Source: an uncultured Schlesneria sp. (GTDB lineage: Bacteria; Planctomycetota; Planctomycetia; Planctomycetales; Planctomycetaceae). From it: a stretch of DNA of 64,000 nt. The stretch covers positions 54,389 through 118,388 of the forward strand of contig CAIULL010000062.1 in assembly GCA_903899985.1 (NCBI GenBank). Direction: 5' to 3'. Both the position numbers and the translations under genes were made by a program. Below the pieces are notes generated by a model. That model was not told where the DNA came from and did no database searches. It worked only from the letters and a program-made list of their open reading frames with translations. Positions 9,186 through 18,754 of this stretch are shown one piece after another (the first letter of the stretch is position 1; the number at the start of each line of letters is the position of its first letter).

Positions 9186-9590
9186 ATGATTCATAACACT
9201 CGATCTGAGACCTGCGTTGCTGTCCTGCTGATTGCTCACGGCAGTCGGCGAGCCGAAGCCAATCACGACCTGGTGCAATTGGCCGAGTTGTTGATTGCTC
9301 GGCACGACTACAAAATCGTGGAAGTCTCGTACCTCGAACTGGCAACACCGACAATCCTTGAAGGAGGCCGGGCTTGTGCCGCCCGCGGCGCATCAAAAGT
9401 CCTGATGCTTCCCTACTTTCTCTCGGCAGGTGTCCACGTTGTCACCGATCTCAAAGAGTTCCAGCAGCAACTGACCGACGAGTTTCCGCAGGTCGAGTTC
9501 ATTCTCTGTCCTCATCTCGGCCTGCATCCGCTGATGGCCGAGATCGTTGTCGCCCGATTGCAGGAAGGTGATCCCGTCCCGACGACGTGA
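9186..9590 (+). CDS. CbiX/sirohydrochlorin chelatase-like protein
   Basis: This 134-residue protein has the fold signature of short CbiX-type chelatases, which insert cobalt or iron into sirohydrochlorin or related tetrapyrroles. The metal-binding histidine is in LLIAHGSRR (His18), and the second conserved segment is LPYFLSAGVHVVTDL, which holds the other active-site His. The length matches single-domain CbiX-S proteins. The ATG at 9186 starts close to the conserved core; the upstream ATG at 9153 would add eleven non-conserved residues. A second gene follows after 45 bp on the same strand. No other cobalamin or siroheme gene is in the window, so the substrate is uncertain. Confidence 0.8.
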   Translation: MIHNTRSETCVAVLLIAHGSRRAEANHDLVQLAELLIARHDYKIVEVSYLELATPTILEGGRACAARGASKVLMLPYFLSAGVHVVTDLKEFQQQLTDEFPQVEFILCPHLGLHPLMAEIVVARLQEGDPVPTT

Positions 9591-9635
9591 TCACCGATAC
9601 GATTCCCTGGTCTGTTCCTTATTCGGATTTGATGA

Positions 9636-10868
9636 ATGGCTGTCAACAAGAGACTTGATGAGAAACTGCGGTCGATTCACGCCGACCCGCATGGATCACC
9701 GGAATTCATTATTGCCGACGCCAAGGATGCTGACATGGCGTTCGGAATGTCTGCACCGGGCGAAACTCGACAAGGAGTCTCTCCCGAGAAGCATGACGGC
9801 GAACTCCGATTCAAAACTCTGGCAGAATATCGAGATCAAATCCGGCAGGTGATCGGCCAGCAGATCGTCGACATCGTGTTAATGTCCGCCAGTACGTGCG
9901 AACAATTGGCCGTCAAAGAACGGCTGTTCGAAAATTCGCCTCTGACTCCTGCGGCGCGAGCCAACGATGCCACCGATGTCCATGTTCCACGAGGAGGAAC
10001 AGTCCATACGGAGCCGGCTCGCCCCTTTCGCACCGCGCATATCGATCATATGCAGTGTGGACATCTCGATTGTTCGACAGCAGAAAGGGATTTAGGTGCT
10101 AACCTCGGCCTGTACTCGGTCACCTTTCTGAACGATCAGGAACGTGACCTAGAGACGCTGACGCGTTACAAAGAATTTCGAGAAGAGGCCGAGCGAAAAG
10201 GGTTTCGCCACTTTCTGGAAATCTTCGATCCGAACGTTCCTGACGCCGTCGCTGCCGAAAAGCTGCCCGGGTTTATCAATGATCTGATCGCCAGAACTCT
10301 TGCAGGCATCGCACAAGCGGGACGCCCTGTCTTTTTGAAGATGGTCTACCACGGCCCCAAGGCGATGGAAGAACTTGTTGCTTACGATCCTCATCTGATC
10401 GTAGGAGTGCTCGGAGGAGCCGCCGGGACAACTCACGATGCCTTTCAGCTGCTGCATCAGACGAAAAAATACGGCGGACGAGCCGCGTTATTCGGACGCA
10501 AGATCAATCAGGCCGAGAATCAGCTTGCGTTCATCGAGTTTCTAAGACTTATCGCCGACGGAGTGATCGAACCGGAAGAAGCGGTCAAGGCGTATCATTC
10601 TGTGTTGCAGAAGCTGGGAATTACTCCAAATCGAACGCTTGAACAAGACCTGACATTCCAGACATCAGTGATGAGCTACGGGCGCAGCCCAACAACAATC
10701 AGCATTCCCGTTCCATCAACGACCCCGCCAGCACTGCTCAAACCGTCACCAACTGAAGCAAAGCCAACGATCGAAACGACGGTCAACGATAAGCCCGACT
10801 TCAGCAAGATGACCCAAGCGCAGCGGTTGCAGTACCATCTGGATCGTCTCAAACGATCTTTAGGTTGA
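9636..10868 (+). CDS. Aldolase-like TIM-barrel protein of unknown substrate
   Basis: The 410-residue protein has a variable N-terminal part and a central region that reads like a class I aldolase barrel. VFLKMVYHGPKAMEEL offers a candidate Schiff-base lysine, LIVGVLGGAAGTTHDAF resembles a phosphate-binding Gly-rich strand-loop, and ALFGRKINQAENQLAFIEFL resembles the closing segment of DhnA/FbaB or LacD-type aldolases. A polar, Pro/Thr-rich linker (residues 350-395) precedes a short charged C-terminal helix (MTQAQRLQYHLDRLKRSLG). It follows the CbiX-like gene by 45 bp and may be cotranscribed. The substrate is unknown; the aldolase reading is inference from motif resemblance. Confidence 0.55.
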   Translation: MAVNKRLDEKLRSIHADPHGSPEFIIADAKDADMAFGMSAPGETRQGVSPEKHDGELRFKTLAEYRDQIRQVIGQQIVDIVLMSASTCEQLAVKERLFENSPLTPAARANDATDVHVPRGGTVHTEPARPFRTAHIDHMQCGHLDCSTAERDLGANLGLYSVTFLNDQERDLETLTRYKEFREEAERKGFRHFLEIFDPNVPDAVAAEKLPGFINDLIARTLAGIAQAGRPVFLKMVYHGPKAMEELVAYDPHLIVGVLGGAAGTTHDAFQLLHQTKKYGGRAALFGRKINQAENQLAFIEFLRLIADGVIEPEEAVKAYHSVLQKLGITPNRTLEQDLTFQTSVMSYGRSPTTISIPVPSTTPPALLKPSPTEAKPTIETTVNDKPDFSKMTQAQRLQYHLDRLKRSLG

Positions 10869-11000
10869 TCCGACTTAAAAATCGCGGAGTTGGATATTCT
10901 TGTCGGCTCGATCATCGCACTGGTATTCCGCCCAGGTGTACCGACCGCAACATTATTTCCATATCGTGCCAAAAGGCGTAAGTCTGCGATTCGTTATGTT

Positions 11001-13625
11001 TCAGTCTTTGTTCTGGTCGCGATATGGTTTTTGCTGTCGATAAAGTTCAAGGCGATCTCTCTGTTCCTGCCTTGGTTTCCCTTCTTCTGACTGATCGACA
11101 GATTGTTTCTGAATTTTAATCGCGTTCACCCAATCACCGACTTCCGCATGGCTGGCAGCAAGAACTTCAAGGCAATGCTGAGACTTCCATTCTGTTAATT
11201 GACATGCTTTTGCTGCTAACGAAACCGCCATTTTGCCGTCCCGGAATTTGGCGTCAGTGCAAGTCGCGTGAATCCAGGCGAGATTCGAATACCCATTATA
11301 CAAATCAGGTTTACCACGAATCGCCTCATTAAAATCCTTGCTAGCAGCACCGAATTCAAGTTGCTTTTGCTTAATCAGGCCCCGGTTAACGTATGCTTCG
11401 GCACAATTGCGATCAATTTTTATCACTTCAGTGTAATCATCCAATGCCGCAATTGGATCTCCCTTGACTTCGAAAGCGTTAGCTCGGCTGTAATACGCAT
11501 CAAGGTTCATCGGATCAATCTTAATCGCTTCGGTGAAATCCTTAATGGCAGCCTCGATTTCACCTTTGTGAAGAAAACAACGTCCCCGGTCATACCAGGA
11601 TTCTTCATTTTTGGGATCAAGGCGAACGGCTTCTGTATAATCTTTTATAGCCGAATTCACGTCCCCTTTGGCTTCAAACGCATTTCCCCGGGCTTGAAAT
11701 GCAACACCAAATGGCGGATGGAGACGAATCGCCTCGGTATGATCTTTGATTGAAGCGTCAAATTCATTTTTGCGGAGATATGTCATGCCGCGAACAAAAA
11801 AGGCATATGCAAGACCTGGTTGCAGTCGTATCGCTTCGTTGCAGTCTTTCATGGCAGATTCAGGATCGCCCTTGTCGAGCAACGCTCCACCGCGTGTTGC
11901 ATAGGCAATCGCTACATTGGGATCGAGACGGATCGCATCGTTGGCATCTTTAATGGCTTCGTCGCCATTTCCCTTGGCAAGCCAAACCGCTCCACGGAAC
12001 CCATAAGCCGACCCGAGTTTTGGGTCCAATCGAATCCCTTCGTTGCAGTCTTTCATCGCTGCGTCATAGTCCTCTTTCTGTAGCCACCCAGCCCCTCTAA
12101 GTGCGTACGCCGTCGCCAAGTTCGGGTCGAGCCGGATTGACTCGTTACAATCCTTTATGCCAGCATCCGCTTCCCCCGTGTCGATGTAAATACTCGCTCG
12201 CAGACAATACGGGATTGCATTTGACGCGTCTAATCGAATGGCTTGATTAAAGTCCTTTGTTGCGCCGGCGTAATCATGTTTACCTATGCGTGCCGTGCCT
12301 CTTGTAATATAGGAAGCAGGATTTGTCGGATCGATCCGAATGGCGGCAGTCAGGTCCTTGATACAGGCATCAAAGTCCTTTTTAGTAAAAAAGGCGCGCG
12401 CTCGGCTTCGTAAAAAAAGGGCAATATTGGGATTGAGTCGGATCGATTCTGTATAATCCTTAATCGCAGTATCGAAATCCCCATTTTTGAAGTAAACGAT
12501 TCCGCGATCATGGTATGCCGGACCCATTCGAGGATTAATTCGAATCGCTTGCGTGTAATCCGTAATTGCAGCAGCGAAATCGTCTTTCTTTGAATAAGTC
12601 CCACCACGATGGTAATGGGCTTGGGAAGCTGTTTTGGGGTCAAGGCGAATCGCTTCTGTGAAATCAGAAATTGCCGAATCGAATTCACCTTTGCCATGAA
12701 ACACGAGGCCTCGATCGATATGTGCCTGAGCATGCGTAGGCTCGAGCTGGATGACCTCTGAAAAATGTTTAATCGCGAGATCCGGTTTGCCGGTTGCGTT
12801 TGAAAAGCGGGCAAGACTTGCATGGAAAAAGATATTTTTCGGGGCAAGTCTGACGGCTTCAAGGTAGTCCATGAATGCGTTGTCATCTTGCTTTTTGTCA
12901 CGCCAGAGATTCCCCCGTTCCATATGGGCGAATGCACTTTTGGGATCGAGTCGTATAGACTCCGATAAGTGGATAATTGCCTGATCGAGATCGCCGCGAC
13001 GCCGCCAGATGTTCGCGATCAATTGGTGAACAAATGGGTCTTTAGGATCGAGTCGTATCGCTTCCTTGTAATCATCCATCGCATTTTCGAGTTCGAGCTT
13101 CGTATCATACAATCTCCCTCGGCAACGGTAGGCTCGTACCATCGTTGGATCAAGCTTAATCGCTTCGTTAAAGTCTGCGAGCGCCGGGTCGAATTGAAAT
13201 AATTCGACGCGAGCGATCCCTCGCGCGACATAAGATAGGGTGCTCTTGGGATCGAGTCGGATTGCTTCCGTAGCGTCCTCCACTGCCAAATCAAATTTCT
13301 GTTTTGCAGTCCGTCCAAAACTGCGAAGTCGCCAGGCGGCTGCATTTGCCGGCTCATTCCGAATTTGTTCTGTGCGAAAGTCCAACGCCTCGTCGACCGA
13401 CATCACATTGCTCTTATCGACCCAGGCTCGTCCAACCCAGATCTTGTCGCCACTAACATCCTCAACAGTCGATGGAAGCAGCAAGTCGTTAACGTCAACG
13501 ATCTCATCGCCATTCTTGACTTCGGCTCCGTCTTTGACAAAAACCTTATCCCCAACCATTGGATCAGAGGCGGCCGCGATCACGGTCGAAAAAAACAAGA
13601 AGAAAAGGCACGTCAGTTGCCACAT
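11001..13625 (-). CDS. Exported tetratricopeptide-repeat protein
   Basis: The N-terminus MWQLTCLFFLFFSTVIAAASD is a signal peptide, which is why I start at 13625 and not at the ATG at 13673. Residues about 25-75 form a small beta-domain (VGDKVFVKDGAEVKNGDEI). From about residue 75 to 830 there are some twenty 34-residue TPR units, almost all of the form A-x-x-D-x-x-E-AIRLDP-x-x-A-x-x-x-RG. The repeats are so similar that the DNA itself is an imperfect tandem array. TPR arrays act as protein-binding scaffolds; the partner is unknown. The end (residues 800-874) turns into a charged helix (KPRQEQRDRLELYRQQKPY). No operon partner is evident. Confidence 0.88.
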   Translation of the reverse strand: MWQLTCLFFLFFSTVIAAASDPMVGDKVFVKDGAEVKNGDEIVDVNDLLLPSTVEDVSGDKIWVGRAWVDKSNVMSVDEALDFRTEQIRNEPANAAAWRLRSFGRTAKQKFDLAVEDATEAIRLDPKSTLSYVARGIARVELFQFDPALADFNEAIKLDPTMVRAYRCRGRLYDTKLELENAMDDYKEAIRLDPKDPFVHQLIANIWRRRGDLDQAIIHLSESIRLDPKSAFAHMERGNLWRDKKQDDNAFMDYLEAVRLAPKNIFFHASLARFSNATGKPDLAIKHFSEVIQLEPTHAQAHIDRGLVFHGKGEFDSAISDFTEAIRLDPKTASQAHYHRGGTYSKKDDFAAAITDYTQAIRINPRMGPAYHDRGIVYFKNGDFDTAIKDYTESIRLNPNIALFLRSRARAFFTKKDFDACIKDLTAAIRIDPTNPASYITRGTARIGKHDYAGATKDFNQAIRLDASNAIPYCLRASIYIDTGEADAGIKDCNESIRLDPNLATAYALRGAGWLQKEDYDAAMKDCNEGIRLDPKLGSAYGFRGAVWLAKGNGDEAIKDANDAIRLDPNVAIAYATRGGALLDKGDPESAMKDCNEAIRLQPGLAYAFFVRGMTYLRKNEFDASIKDHTEAIRLHPPFGVAFQARGNAFEAKGDVNSAIKDYTEAVRLDPKNEESWYDRGRCFLHKGEIEAAIKDFTEAIKIDPMNLDAYYSRANAFEVKGDPIAALDDYTEVIKIDRNCAEAYVNRGLIKQKQLEFGAASKDFNEAIRGKPDLYNGYSNLAWIHATCTDAKFRDGKMAVSLAAKACQLTEWKSQHCLEVLAASHAEVGDWVNAIKIQKQSVDQSEEGKPRQEQRDRLELYRQQKPYRDQNKD

Positions 13626-13803
13626 TTGTTTAGCCCCCGCACATTCGACCGAAACTGCAACGCAGCGACGCATTTCGCAGCATTCGCTGCAAATCTAATA
13701 ACGCGCGTAGTAGTCAATTGCAACTCTGGCCCTCTTTCCCATGTTTCGGCTTGGGAAAGAAGCTCTTCAAAACCAGGCTTCGTGAGACGCTAAAAAAAGT
13801 AAG

Positions 13804-15240
13804 TTAACGGGCATTAAGCGTGACCTCGGCAGTCTTCCCCCCTTTCAGATCAACCGTCTTGGAATCGGTTTTCTGATCGTTGCTGCCAGGGTTGGGTCGT
13901 CCGTAAATAACGTATTTCCCTTCAGGGATGTTTTCGAATGTGATGACGTTCTTGTCATCGATTTGTCCGCTGCCGCCCCATGATCCGATTTTTTGGCCTC
14001 CGTCTGGTTCGATGTGGACGAGATACTGGCCGTCTCGTTTTGCCGTCGAAAAATCGATGGATACTTTAAGCTTCGCGGCGGCCTGCATTTCCAGCTCCAG
14101 TTCCTTTGCCGGAATCTCAATCATCAGCCCAAGTCCGGGACGGACATAACCCGGCTTATAGACTCTGACGGTTGCACTGCTGATTGGTATTGAAGCGAAG
14201 GAAAAGCGGCCTTCATCGTCTGTTTTTGTGATCGATTCGTCTGGTATCTCGTAGCCGCCAACATTCTTGACATCGATGTTGTCAATCCGTACATCCGCAT
14301 CAGCCAATGGTCTCCCCTGCGAATCGACAACCCGTCCAGAAATGGGTCCCGGTTTCGACAGTTCCGAATTGTGTTCTGACCACTGTGGTTCGTTATCGTA
14401 TTTCACGTAGCCAATGATTCGGACCGCGTATCCATCGGCGGACAGCACGAGTCGGCACCACTCCTGAGGAGCGTTTTTCACGACCCATCTGCCTTCGGCA
14501 TCGGTGGTCACCTCGACTAGTTTTGTATAGAGGTAGCCACCCTCTTTTTGAGGCTCGATTTTTTGCAGTTCCAAAGTCGCTTTCAGCGACTCGCGTGTGA
14601 CGGCATCGACGACTTTTCCTTCAAGGACCACACCGTCCTCGGCAGTGAAACCATGGGATTCAAGCCGTTTGTCGATCACATCAATCCCTTCCGGAACTTT
14701 CACGTTCGCCCAGCGGATCGAGCCACCGACATAAACATCCAGTTGAGCCAGCACAACGGGATCTCGTTTGCCGACAGAACTCATTCCGACGGGAAGTTGC
14801 CTCTGTCTCTTCCGACTTTCCGGTTGCCAGACCATGAAGATCCAGTCGATCTTTGCTTTTTCAATTTTGTCCTTTTCCCCATTCGGGTTCAGCCAGAAAC
14901 TGCGGCCAATCCCATCGTGAAGGACAACCCGCTTAAACGGGGTGTCAATCTTGGCGAAGTCATCCAGTACCTTTTGAAACGCTTCTGTATCGCCGCGACA
15001 TTCGGCGTGAGATTGTCCCCCGCCAAACGGCGGCCCTTCCCAGTAGGCGACGCGCGACTTTGTATTGAAGACGGCAGCCGCATCTTTCGGCCAGCCTGGA
15101 TCAACAATCGGATCATTCCCTTCACCACCGGTGATCAGTCCCCACGCCGTGCTGCTGGAAACACCAGTGATGGCGATCACAACGGTCGCAAAAAACCAAT
15201 AATTGAATCGGAGGGGTCTTTGGCAAGCGAGTACCATCAT
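13804..15240 (-). CDS. Exported protein with carboxypeptidase-regulatory-like (beta-sandwich) domains
   Basis: The start at 15240 gives a good signal peptide (LRFNYWFFATVVIAITGVSSSTAWG). The mature part begins with an all-beta region of unknown kind, followed by two or three segments typical of the carboxypeptidase regulatory-like/Cna-B fold: LEGKVVDAVTRESLKATLEL with TTDAEGRWVVKNAP, and ISGRVVDSQGRPLADADVRI with KTDDEGRFSFASIP. These domains generally act as structural modules in secreted proteins. The C-terminus (FENIPEGKYVIYGRPNPG, then VDLKGGKTAEVTLNA) is another such sandwich. No enzymatic motif is visible. Two ATGs stand in tandem at the start. Confidence 0.75.
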   Translation of the reverse strand: MMVLACQRPLRFNYWFFATVVIAITGVSSSTAWGLITGGEGNDPIVDPGWPKDAAAVFNTKSRVAYWEGPPFGGGQSHAECRGDTEAFQKVLDDFAKIDTPFKRVVLHDGIGRSFWLNPNGEKDKIEKAKIDWIFMVWQPESRKRQRQLPVGMSSVGKRDPVVLAQLDVYVGGSIRWANVKVPEGIDVIDKRLESHGFTAEDGVVLEGKVVDAVTRESLKATLELQKIEPQKEGGYLYTKLVEVTTDAEGRWVVKNAPQEWCRLVLSADGYAVRIIGYVKYDNEPQWSEHNSELSKPGPISGRVVDSQGRPLADADVRIDNIDVKNVGGYEIPDESITKTDDEGRFSFASIPISSATVRVYKPGYVRPGLGLMIEIPAKELELEMQAAAKLKVSIDFSTAKRDGQYLVHIEPDGGQKIGSWGGSGQIDDKNVITFENIPEGKYVIYGRPNPGSNDQKTDSKTVDLKGGKTAEVTLNAR

Positions 15241-15568
15241 GAGTTCCGTATTGATGACGTTTTCGGGGAAATGAAGGGAGATCAAGGGAAGATCGTGTAG
15301 ATCATTCGATCCGAACCGCTGCTAAAACGACTTTGATCATACTCCATAGTTTTCGAATACACTCTTGAAACATCATTTGAACCCAAAAGTTCCCGGCAAT
15401 CGAACATCAAATCCATTCGAGTCCGACGCTAGCTGCATCGAACCAGGTGGCCGAGGCTGTTTGCGTTGGGCCGGTTTGGCAAACCCGATTACCATTTCCG
15501 TTACCACGACAACAGATTGCGGGAAATGTCCGCGTCATGGCAACCAAATCATCGAACTTCGCAGGTCG
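15241..15568. other. Gene-free spacer upstream of the carboxypeptidase-regulatory-domain gene
   Basis: These 328 bp lie between two minus-strand genes. I see no convincing gene, RNA or repeat here. The promoter of the downstream minus-strand gene is probably in the right-hand 50-100 bp of its upstream region, but I cannot point to its boxes. Confidence 0.4.
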
Positions 15569-16555
15569 CTACTGTGTCTCGAGGAGGGATGTTGCTAACG
15601 CGTTTCCGCTAAGGAATGCCCCCTCAATTTTTGGGCCTCCACACCAGTCACCGGCGCAGCCGATCTGCAGATGATTGTTGAACAAGTATCTTGTCGACAG
15701 TACTTCGCGCGGGATCGAGTACCGCCAACGATGCGAAGTGACGCTGGATGGAGGCAGGAGCTCACCCCCGAATAGCTTCCAGAACTCGTTAATCAGTTCT
15801 GATTCCACATCGTCAGGCTCGCAGTCAACATGGGCTTTTGACCACGCCGCCGAGCCGTGAAGTAACCAGCATTCGGACGGGTCTCGTACAGGCTTGCTGT
15901 TATTGCGAGCGATCCAGCTCAGGATCGAGTCGTTGACAAACGCTCCGTCAAAATCAACGGGTAATCGAGAAGCAAATTTCAGAATCACGGACCAGCAGGG
16001 GAGCATCTCGATAGATTCAAGCTGTGCCGCAAATGGCGGAGACCATTCGCCGAAAATGCGGCGAGTTTGAATCGGCGGGGCTGTTGAAAGCAGAACATCG
16101 AATGGACCGTAGGGATGGCCAGCGTCATCGAACGCTTGCCATTTTTCGTTCGACCGATCGATACGTTTGATCTCTGTGTCATTTCTCACATCCAGATTCA
16201 GCGCCAGGTGTTTTCCGATACTGTTCATACCTGGTGTGCCGACCAGGCGTTCTCGTGTCTCATTCAGATCACGAACCACACCTGAATCGATCGCGACAAT
16301 CCGCCCCCGCCAGTTATCGACAACCCCTTTGCTGCGCCAGTCGGCAACTCGTTCTGCAAAAAGAGGGTCACTGACAGTGAAGTACTGTGCGCCATGATCA
16401 CAACTGCATTCATTCAGATGACGTGTGGCCGATCGTCCACCAGCACCGCGAGATTTTTCCAGGATCGTCACCGAGACCCCCTCTCGACGAAGTCGATCGG
16501 CACAGACCAGCCCCGCAATCCCAGCTCCAATGATTCCGACATTTTTGAATTTCAT
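15569..16555 (-). CDS. FAD-dependent amine-oxidase/renalase-like oxidoreductase
   Basis: The protein has 328 residues. The N-terminus has the FAD-binding Rossmann motif (VGIIGAGIAGLVCADRL), then the adjacent LEKSRGAGGRSATR, the flavin-contacting GG-R-T/S-x-R motif. HGAQYFTV follows, which is characteristic of the renalase-like NAD(P)-binding amine oxidases found across bacteria. A C-terminal segment, IGCAGDWCGGPKIEGAFLSG, is the second FAD contact (GD motif) typical of the family. Bacterial members oxidise unusual dihydronicotinamide forms or have unknown substrates. It is 180 bp from, and divergent to, the SDR-like gene. Confidence 0.8.
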   Translation of the reverse strand: MKFKNVGIIGAGIAGLVCADRLRREGVSVTILEKSRGAGGRSATRHLNECSCDHGAQYFTVSDPLFAERVADWRSKGVVDNWRGRIVAIDSGVVRDLNETRERLVGTPGMNSIGKHLALNLDVRNDTEIKRIDRSNEKWQAFDDAGHPYGPFDVLLSTAPPIQTRRIFGEWSPPFAAQLESIEMLPCWSVILKFASRLPVDFDGAFVNDSILSWIARNNSKPVRDPSECWLLHGSAAWSKAHVDCEPDDVESELINEFWKLFGGELLPPSSVTSHRWRYSIPREVLSTRYLFNNHLQIGCAGDWCGGPKIEGAFLSGNALATSLLETQ

Positions 16556-16735
16556 CAGTTTTCAATCAGATTGTCTGTTCAGAAAGATGCCGCCCGCGAT
16601 CAGGAATCATACAAGAAGCTAACAAATTACAGAATTTGCCATAGGCTGAGTTAAGTCTGCAAACGACCTGCGGTTTGCGTGACTGTTTCGCCGGATTTGT
16701 TGCGATCAATTTCAGGGATACAGGAATACCTTTCG

Positions 16736-17467
16736 ATGAGCATGACCGCGATCATTGGTTCTACGGGGACGATCGGCAGTGTTTTGGCGCGGCGATTAGT
16801 TCGCCATGGCCATCGTTTACTCCTTGTTGGACGAAATGAAGCGAAGCTGAGTGCGTTGTCAGAAGAACTTGATCAGCCATTTGCAAAAGTGGATCTGTCG
16901 AATTCGCAATCGCTTGAAGCGGCATTAGAGCAGGCCGCCGAAACAGCCGGCGGAATTAACGGAATCGTGAATTGTGTCGGCTCTCTGTTATTAAAATCTG
17001 CACACACAACCACCGACGAGGAGTTTCGTGCGATTGTTGAGACGAACCTTTTCACCGCGTTCGCGACCGTTCGTGCGGGTGCGAGAATCTTGCGGGAACA
17101 AGGTGGTACCATCGTACTATTCGCTTCAGCTGCGGCTGAAATTGGAATCGCGAATCATGAAGCGATCGCCGCAGCGAAGGCGGGCGTTATCGGATTGGCA
17201 CGCTCAGCAGCAGCAAGCTACGCATCAAAAAACATTCGAGTCAACGTTGTCAGCCCGGGCTTAATTCGCACAGAAATGACAAAGCGAATCTGGGAGAGCT
17301 CAGCAAGCTCGACAGCATCCGCACAGATGCACGCACTTGGACGCCTCGGCGAGCCTGAGCAGGTCGCTTCCCTCGTAGACTGGCTGATCAGTTCCGAAAA
17401 TGACTGGATCACAGGTCAGGTGATCGGAGTGGACGGTGGCCTGGGACACATCTTGTCCCGCAAGTAA
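16736..17467 (+). CDS. SDR-family protein lacking the catalytic tyrosine
   Basis: This 243-residue protein has the cofactor motif GSTGTIG at 8-14, the conserved NCVGS, Asn104, and Ser131. In the active-site YxxxK motif the Tyr is replaced by Ile (I144-AAA-K148). The segment following (ARSAAASYASKNIRVNVVSPGLIRTEM) and the C-terminal WITGQVIGVDGGLG are classic for short-chain dehydrogenases. The start at ATG 16736 puts the Gly-rich motif at the usual distance from the N-terminus; an ATG at 16679 would add nineteen residues of no recognisable type. With the Tyr missing, classical hydride transfer is doubtful; see findings. Confidence 0.85.
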   Translation: MSMTAIIGSTGTIGSVLARRLVRHGHRLLLVGRNEAKLSALSEELDQPFAKVDLSNSQSLEAALEQAAETAGGINGIVNCVGSLLLKSAHTTTDEEFRAIVETNLFTAFATVRAGARILREQGGTIVLFASAAAEIGIANHEAIAAAKAGVIGLARSAAASYASKNIRVNVVSPGLIRTEMTKRIWESSASSTASAQMHALGRLGEPEQVASLVDWLISSENDWITGQVIGVDGGLGHILSRK

Positions 17468-17575
17468 ATGCTCCAGACAAACCGATTGTGGGAAAAACCG
17501 ATTGAACGACTTCGGCCAGGCAGAACGATGGTGGGCCAACCAGCCGGATTCCATACGAGACATTTTGCTGGGATT

Positions 17576-18754
17576 TTATTCGCCGAACGAATAGGACTTT
17601 GGCAGGTTTCCAGGATGATATGTCGAATCTAAGTTCAACTTCGATTCGACGGATGAATGCAGGATCGAGTTTTCGGGAATTGACCGGTGCCGATACCAGT
17701 TTGGCAGACACCATTCCAACCTCCCAGCATCATGGTTCCAGTGCCTGCGTGGAAGGAATTCCAGCAGGTTATACACCAGTCCTTTAATCTTAATGTGCGC
17801 GGTCGCGGTAGGGTCTGCCTTCGAAATCTCCTTATGTGCGGGAGACCGACCCAGGAATTGATCCTTCCTGGCTTCTTCGAAAAGGCATCCGCATTTTTCC
17901 GCTTCAGCATACATCCATTCCAGCGAATATTTGGCGAGTCCGTTTTCCTCTTCCGGAAAGCCTCCACCCACATCCGCATGCCCCCCCGCAAACCAGATTT
18001 GTTTGAAGCTGAGATGTTGCTCGGGAGTGTGTGGGTAAAACAAATTCGGTTGAAAAACGCCGCGATGCTCGTCAATCGAAACTGCGTGTCGAATGTGATT
18101 GACTGACGGATTATTTGCAGAATTCGGTACCATCCGAGGCGCCCACGGCGATCCGAATGAGCTGACCGTGTCCCACGCACCAATGAACTGGATTCGCGTC
18201 TTCTCAGCAATTGAGAACGCGCTCTTGAAACGATTTCCAGATTGAAATCGTTTATCGGCCAGGCGGTCATAGTCATCTGCGTAGACGGCCCACGCCAGTC
18301 GATCGAGATGTTCAAGTTCTGGCCGGACCAATCCGAGGAAATGAATCATTCCCGCCAATGCACGGACCGTATACGCCCCTCGGCTGAAACCAAACAAAAA
18401 GATCCAGTCACCCGGCTGGTAAGTTCGAGTCAGAAAGCGATATGCCGTGCAGGCATTTTCACGAACACTATGACCGATTCCCTGGTCCAGCGTTCGACTC
18501 AAGTACTTTCCGATCCAAGTGATCTTTGTCGGGTCTGCCAGGGTGCCGACGCCCGAGTCATAGAAAGCGACCTGTCGTTCACTCCGTTCCAGCGAGCGGA
18601 AGATTCTCAGCACGTTCGTCGAATTGGAAGCGACATCATTGCTGGTGCCATCGCAGCAAATCACGATGTTTTTGTTTTGGAGCTGAGCGGTCGATTGAGT
18701 GACAGCTTGTGTCAGGTTTTGCGCCTCGCCGTCTGGAAAGTCAATTGTGTTCAT
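17576..18754 (-). CDS. DUF2235 alpha/beta-hydrolase, Tle1-type phospholipase-like
   Basis: The protein has 392 residues. It opens with NIVICCDGTSND and SNVLRIF-type spacing (STNVLRIFRSL), and the nucleophile elbow is GFSRGAY with Ser124. These are the hallmarks of DUF2235, which includes type VI secretion phospholipase effectors of the Tle1 class as well as many non-effector proteins. HADVGGGFPEEENGLAKYSLEWM resembles the conserved H-x-DVGGG region of that family. There is no signal peptide and no VgrG, Hcp or immunity gene nearby, so an effector role is not supported. It is followed on the other side by an 800-bp gene-free stretch. Confidence 0.85.
   Translation of the reverse strand: MNTIDFPDGEAQNLTQAVTQSTAQLQNKNIVICCDGTSNDVASNSTNVLRIFRSLERSERQVAFYDSGVGTLADPTKITWIGKYLSRTLDQGIGHSVRENACTAYRFLTRTYQPGDWIFLFGFSRGAYTVRALAGMIHFLGLVRPELEHLDRLAWAVYADDYDRLADKRFQSGNRFKSAFSIAEKTRIQFIGAWDTVSSFGSPWAPRMVPNSANNPSVNHIRHAVSIDEHRGVFQPNLFYPHTPEQHLSFKQIWFAGGHADVGGGFPEEENGLAKYSLEWMYAEAEKCGCLFEEARKDQFLGRSPAHKEISKADPTATAHIKIKGLVYNLLEFLPRRHWNHDAGRLEWCLPNWYRHRSIPENSILHSSVESKLNLDSTYHPGNLPKSYSFGE

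Noticed and set aside
13240..13698. 152-codon plus-strand frame opposite the TPR gene
   Set aside because: It overlaps the signal peptide and the first repeats of the TPR gene and has Ser/Thr-rich composition of a shadow frame.
17635..18315. 226-codon minus-strand frame overlapping the DUF2235 gene
   Set aside because: The overlapping frame holds the conserved DUF2235 motifs; this one has an Arg/Trp-rich composition and no motif.
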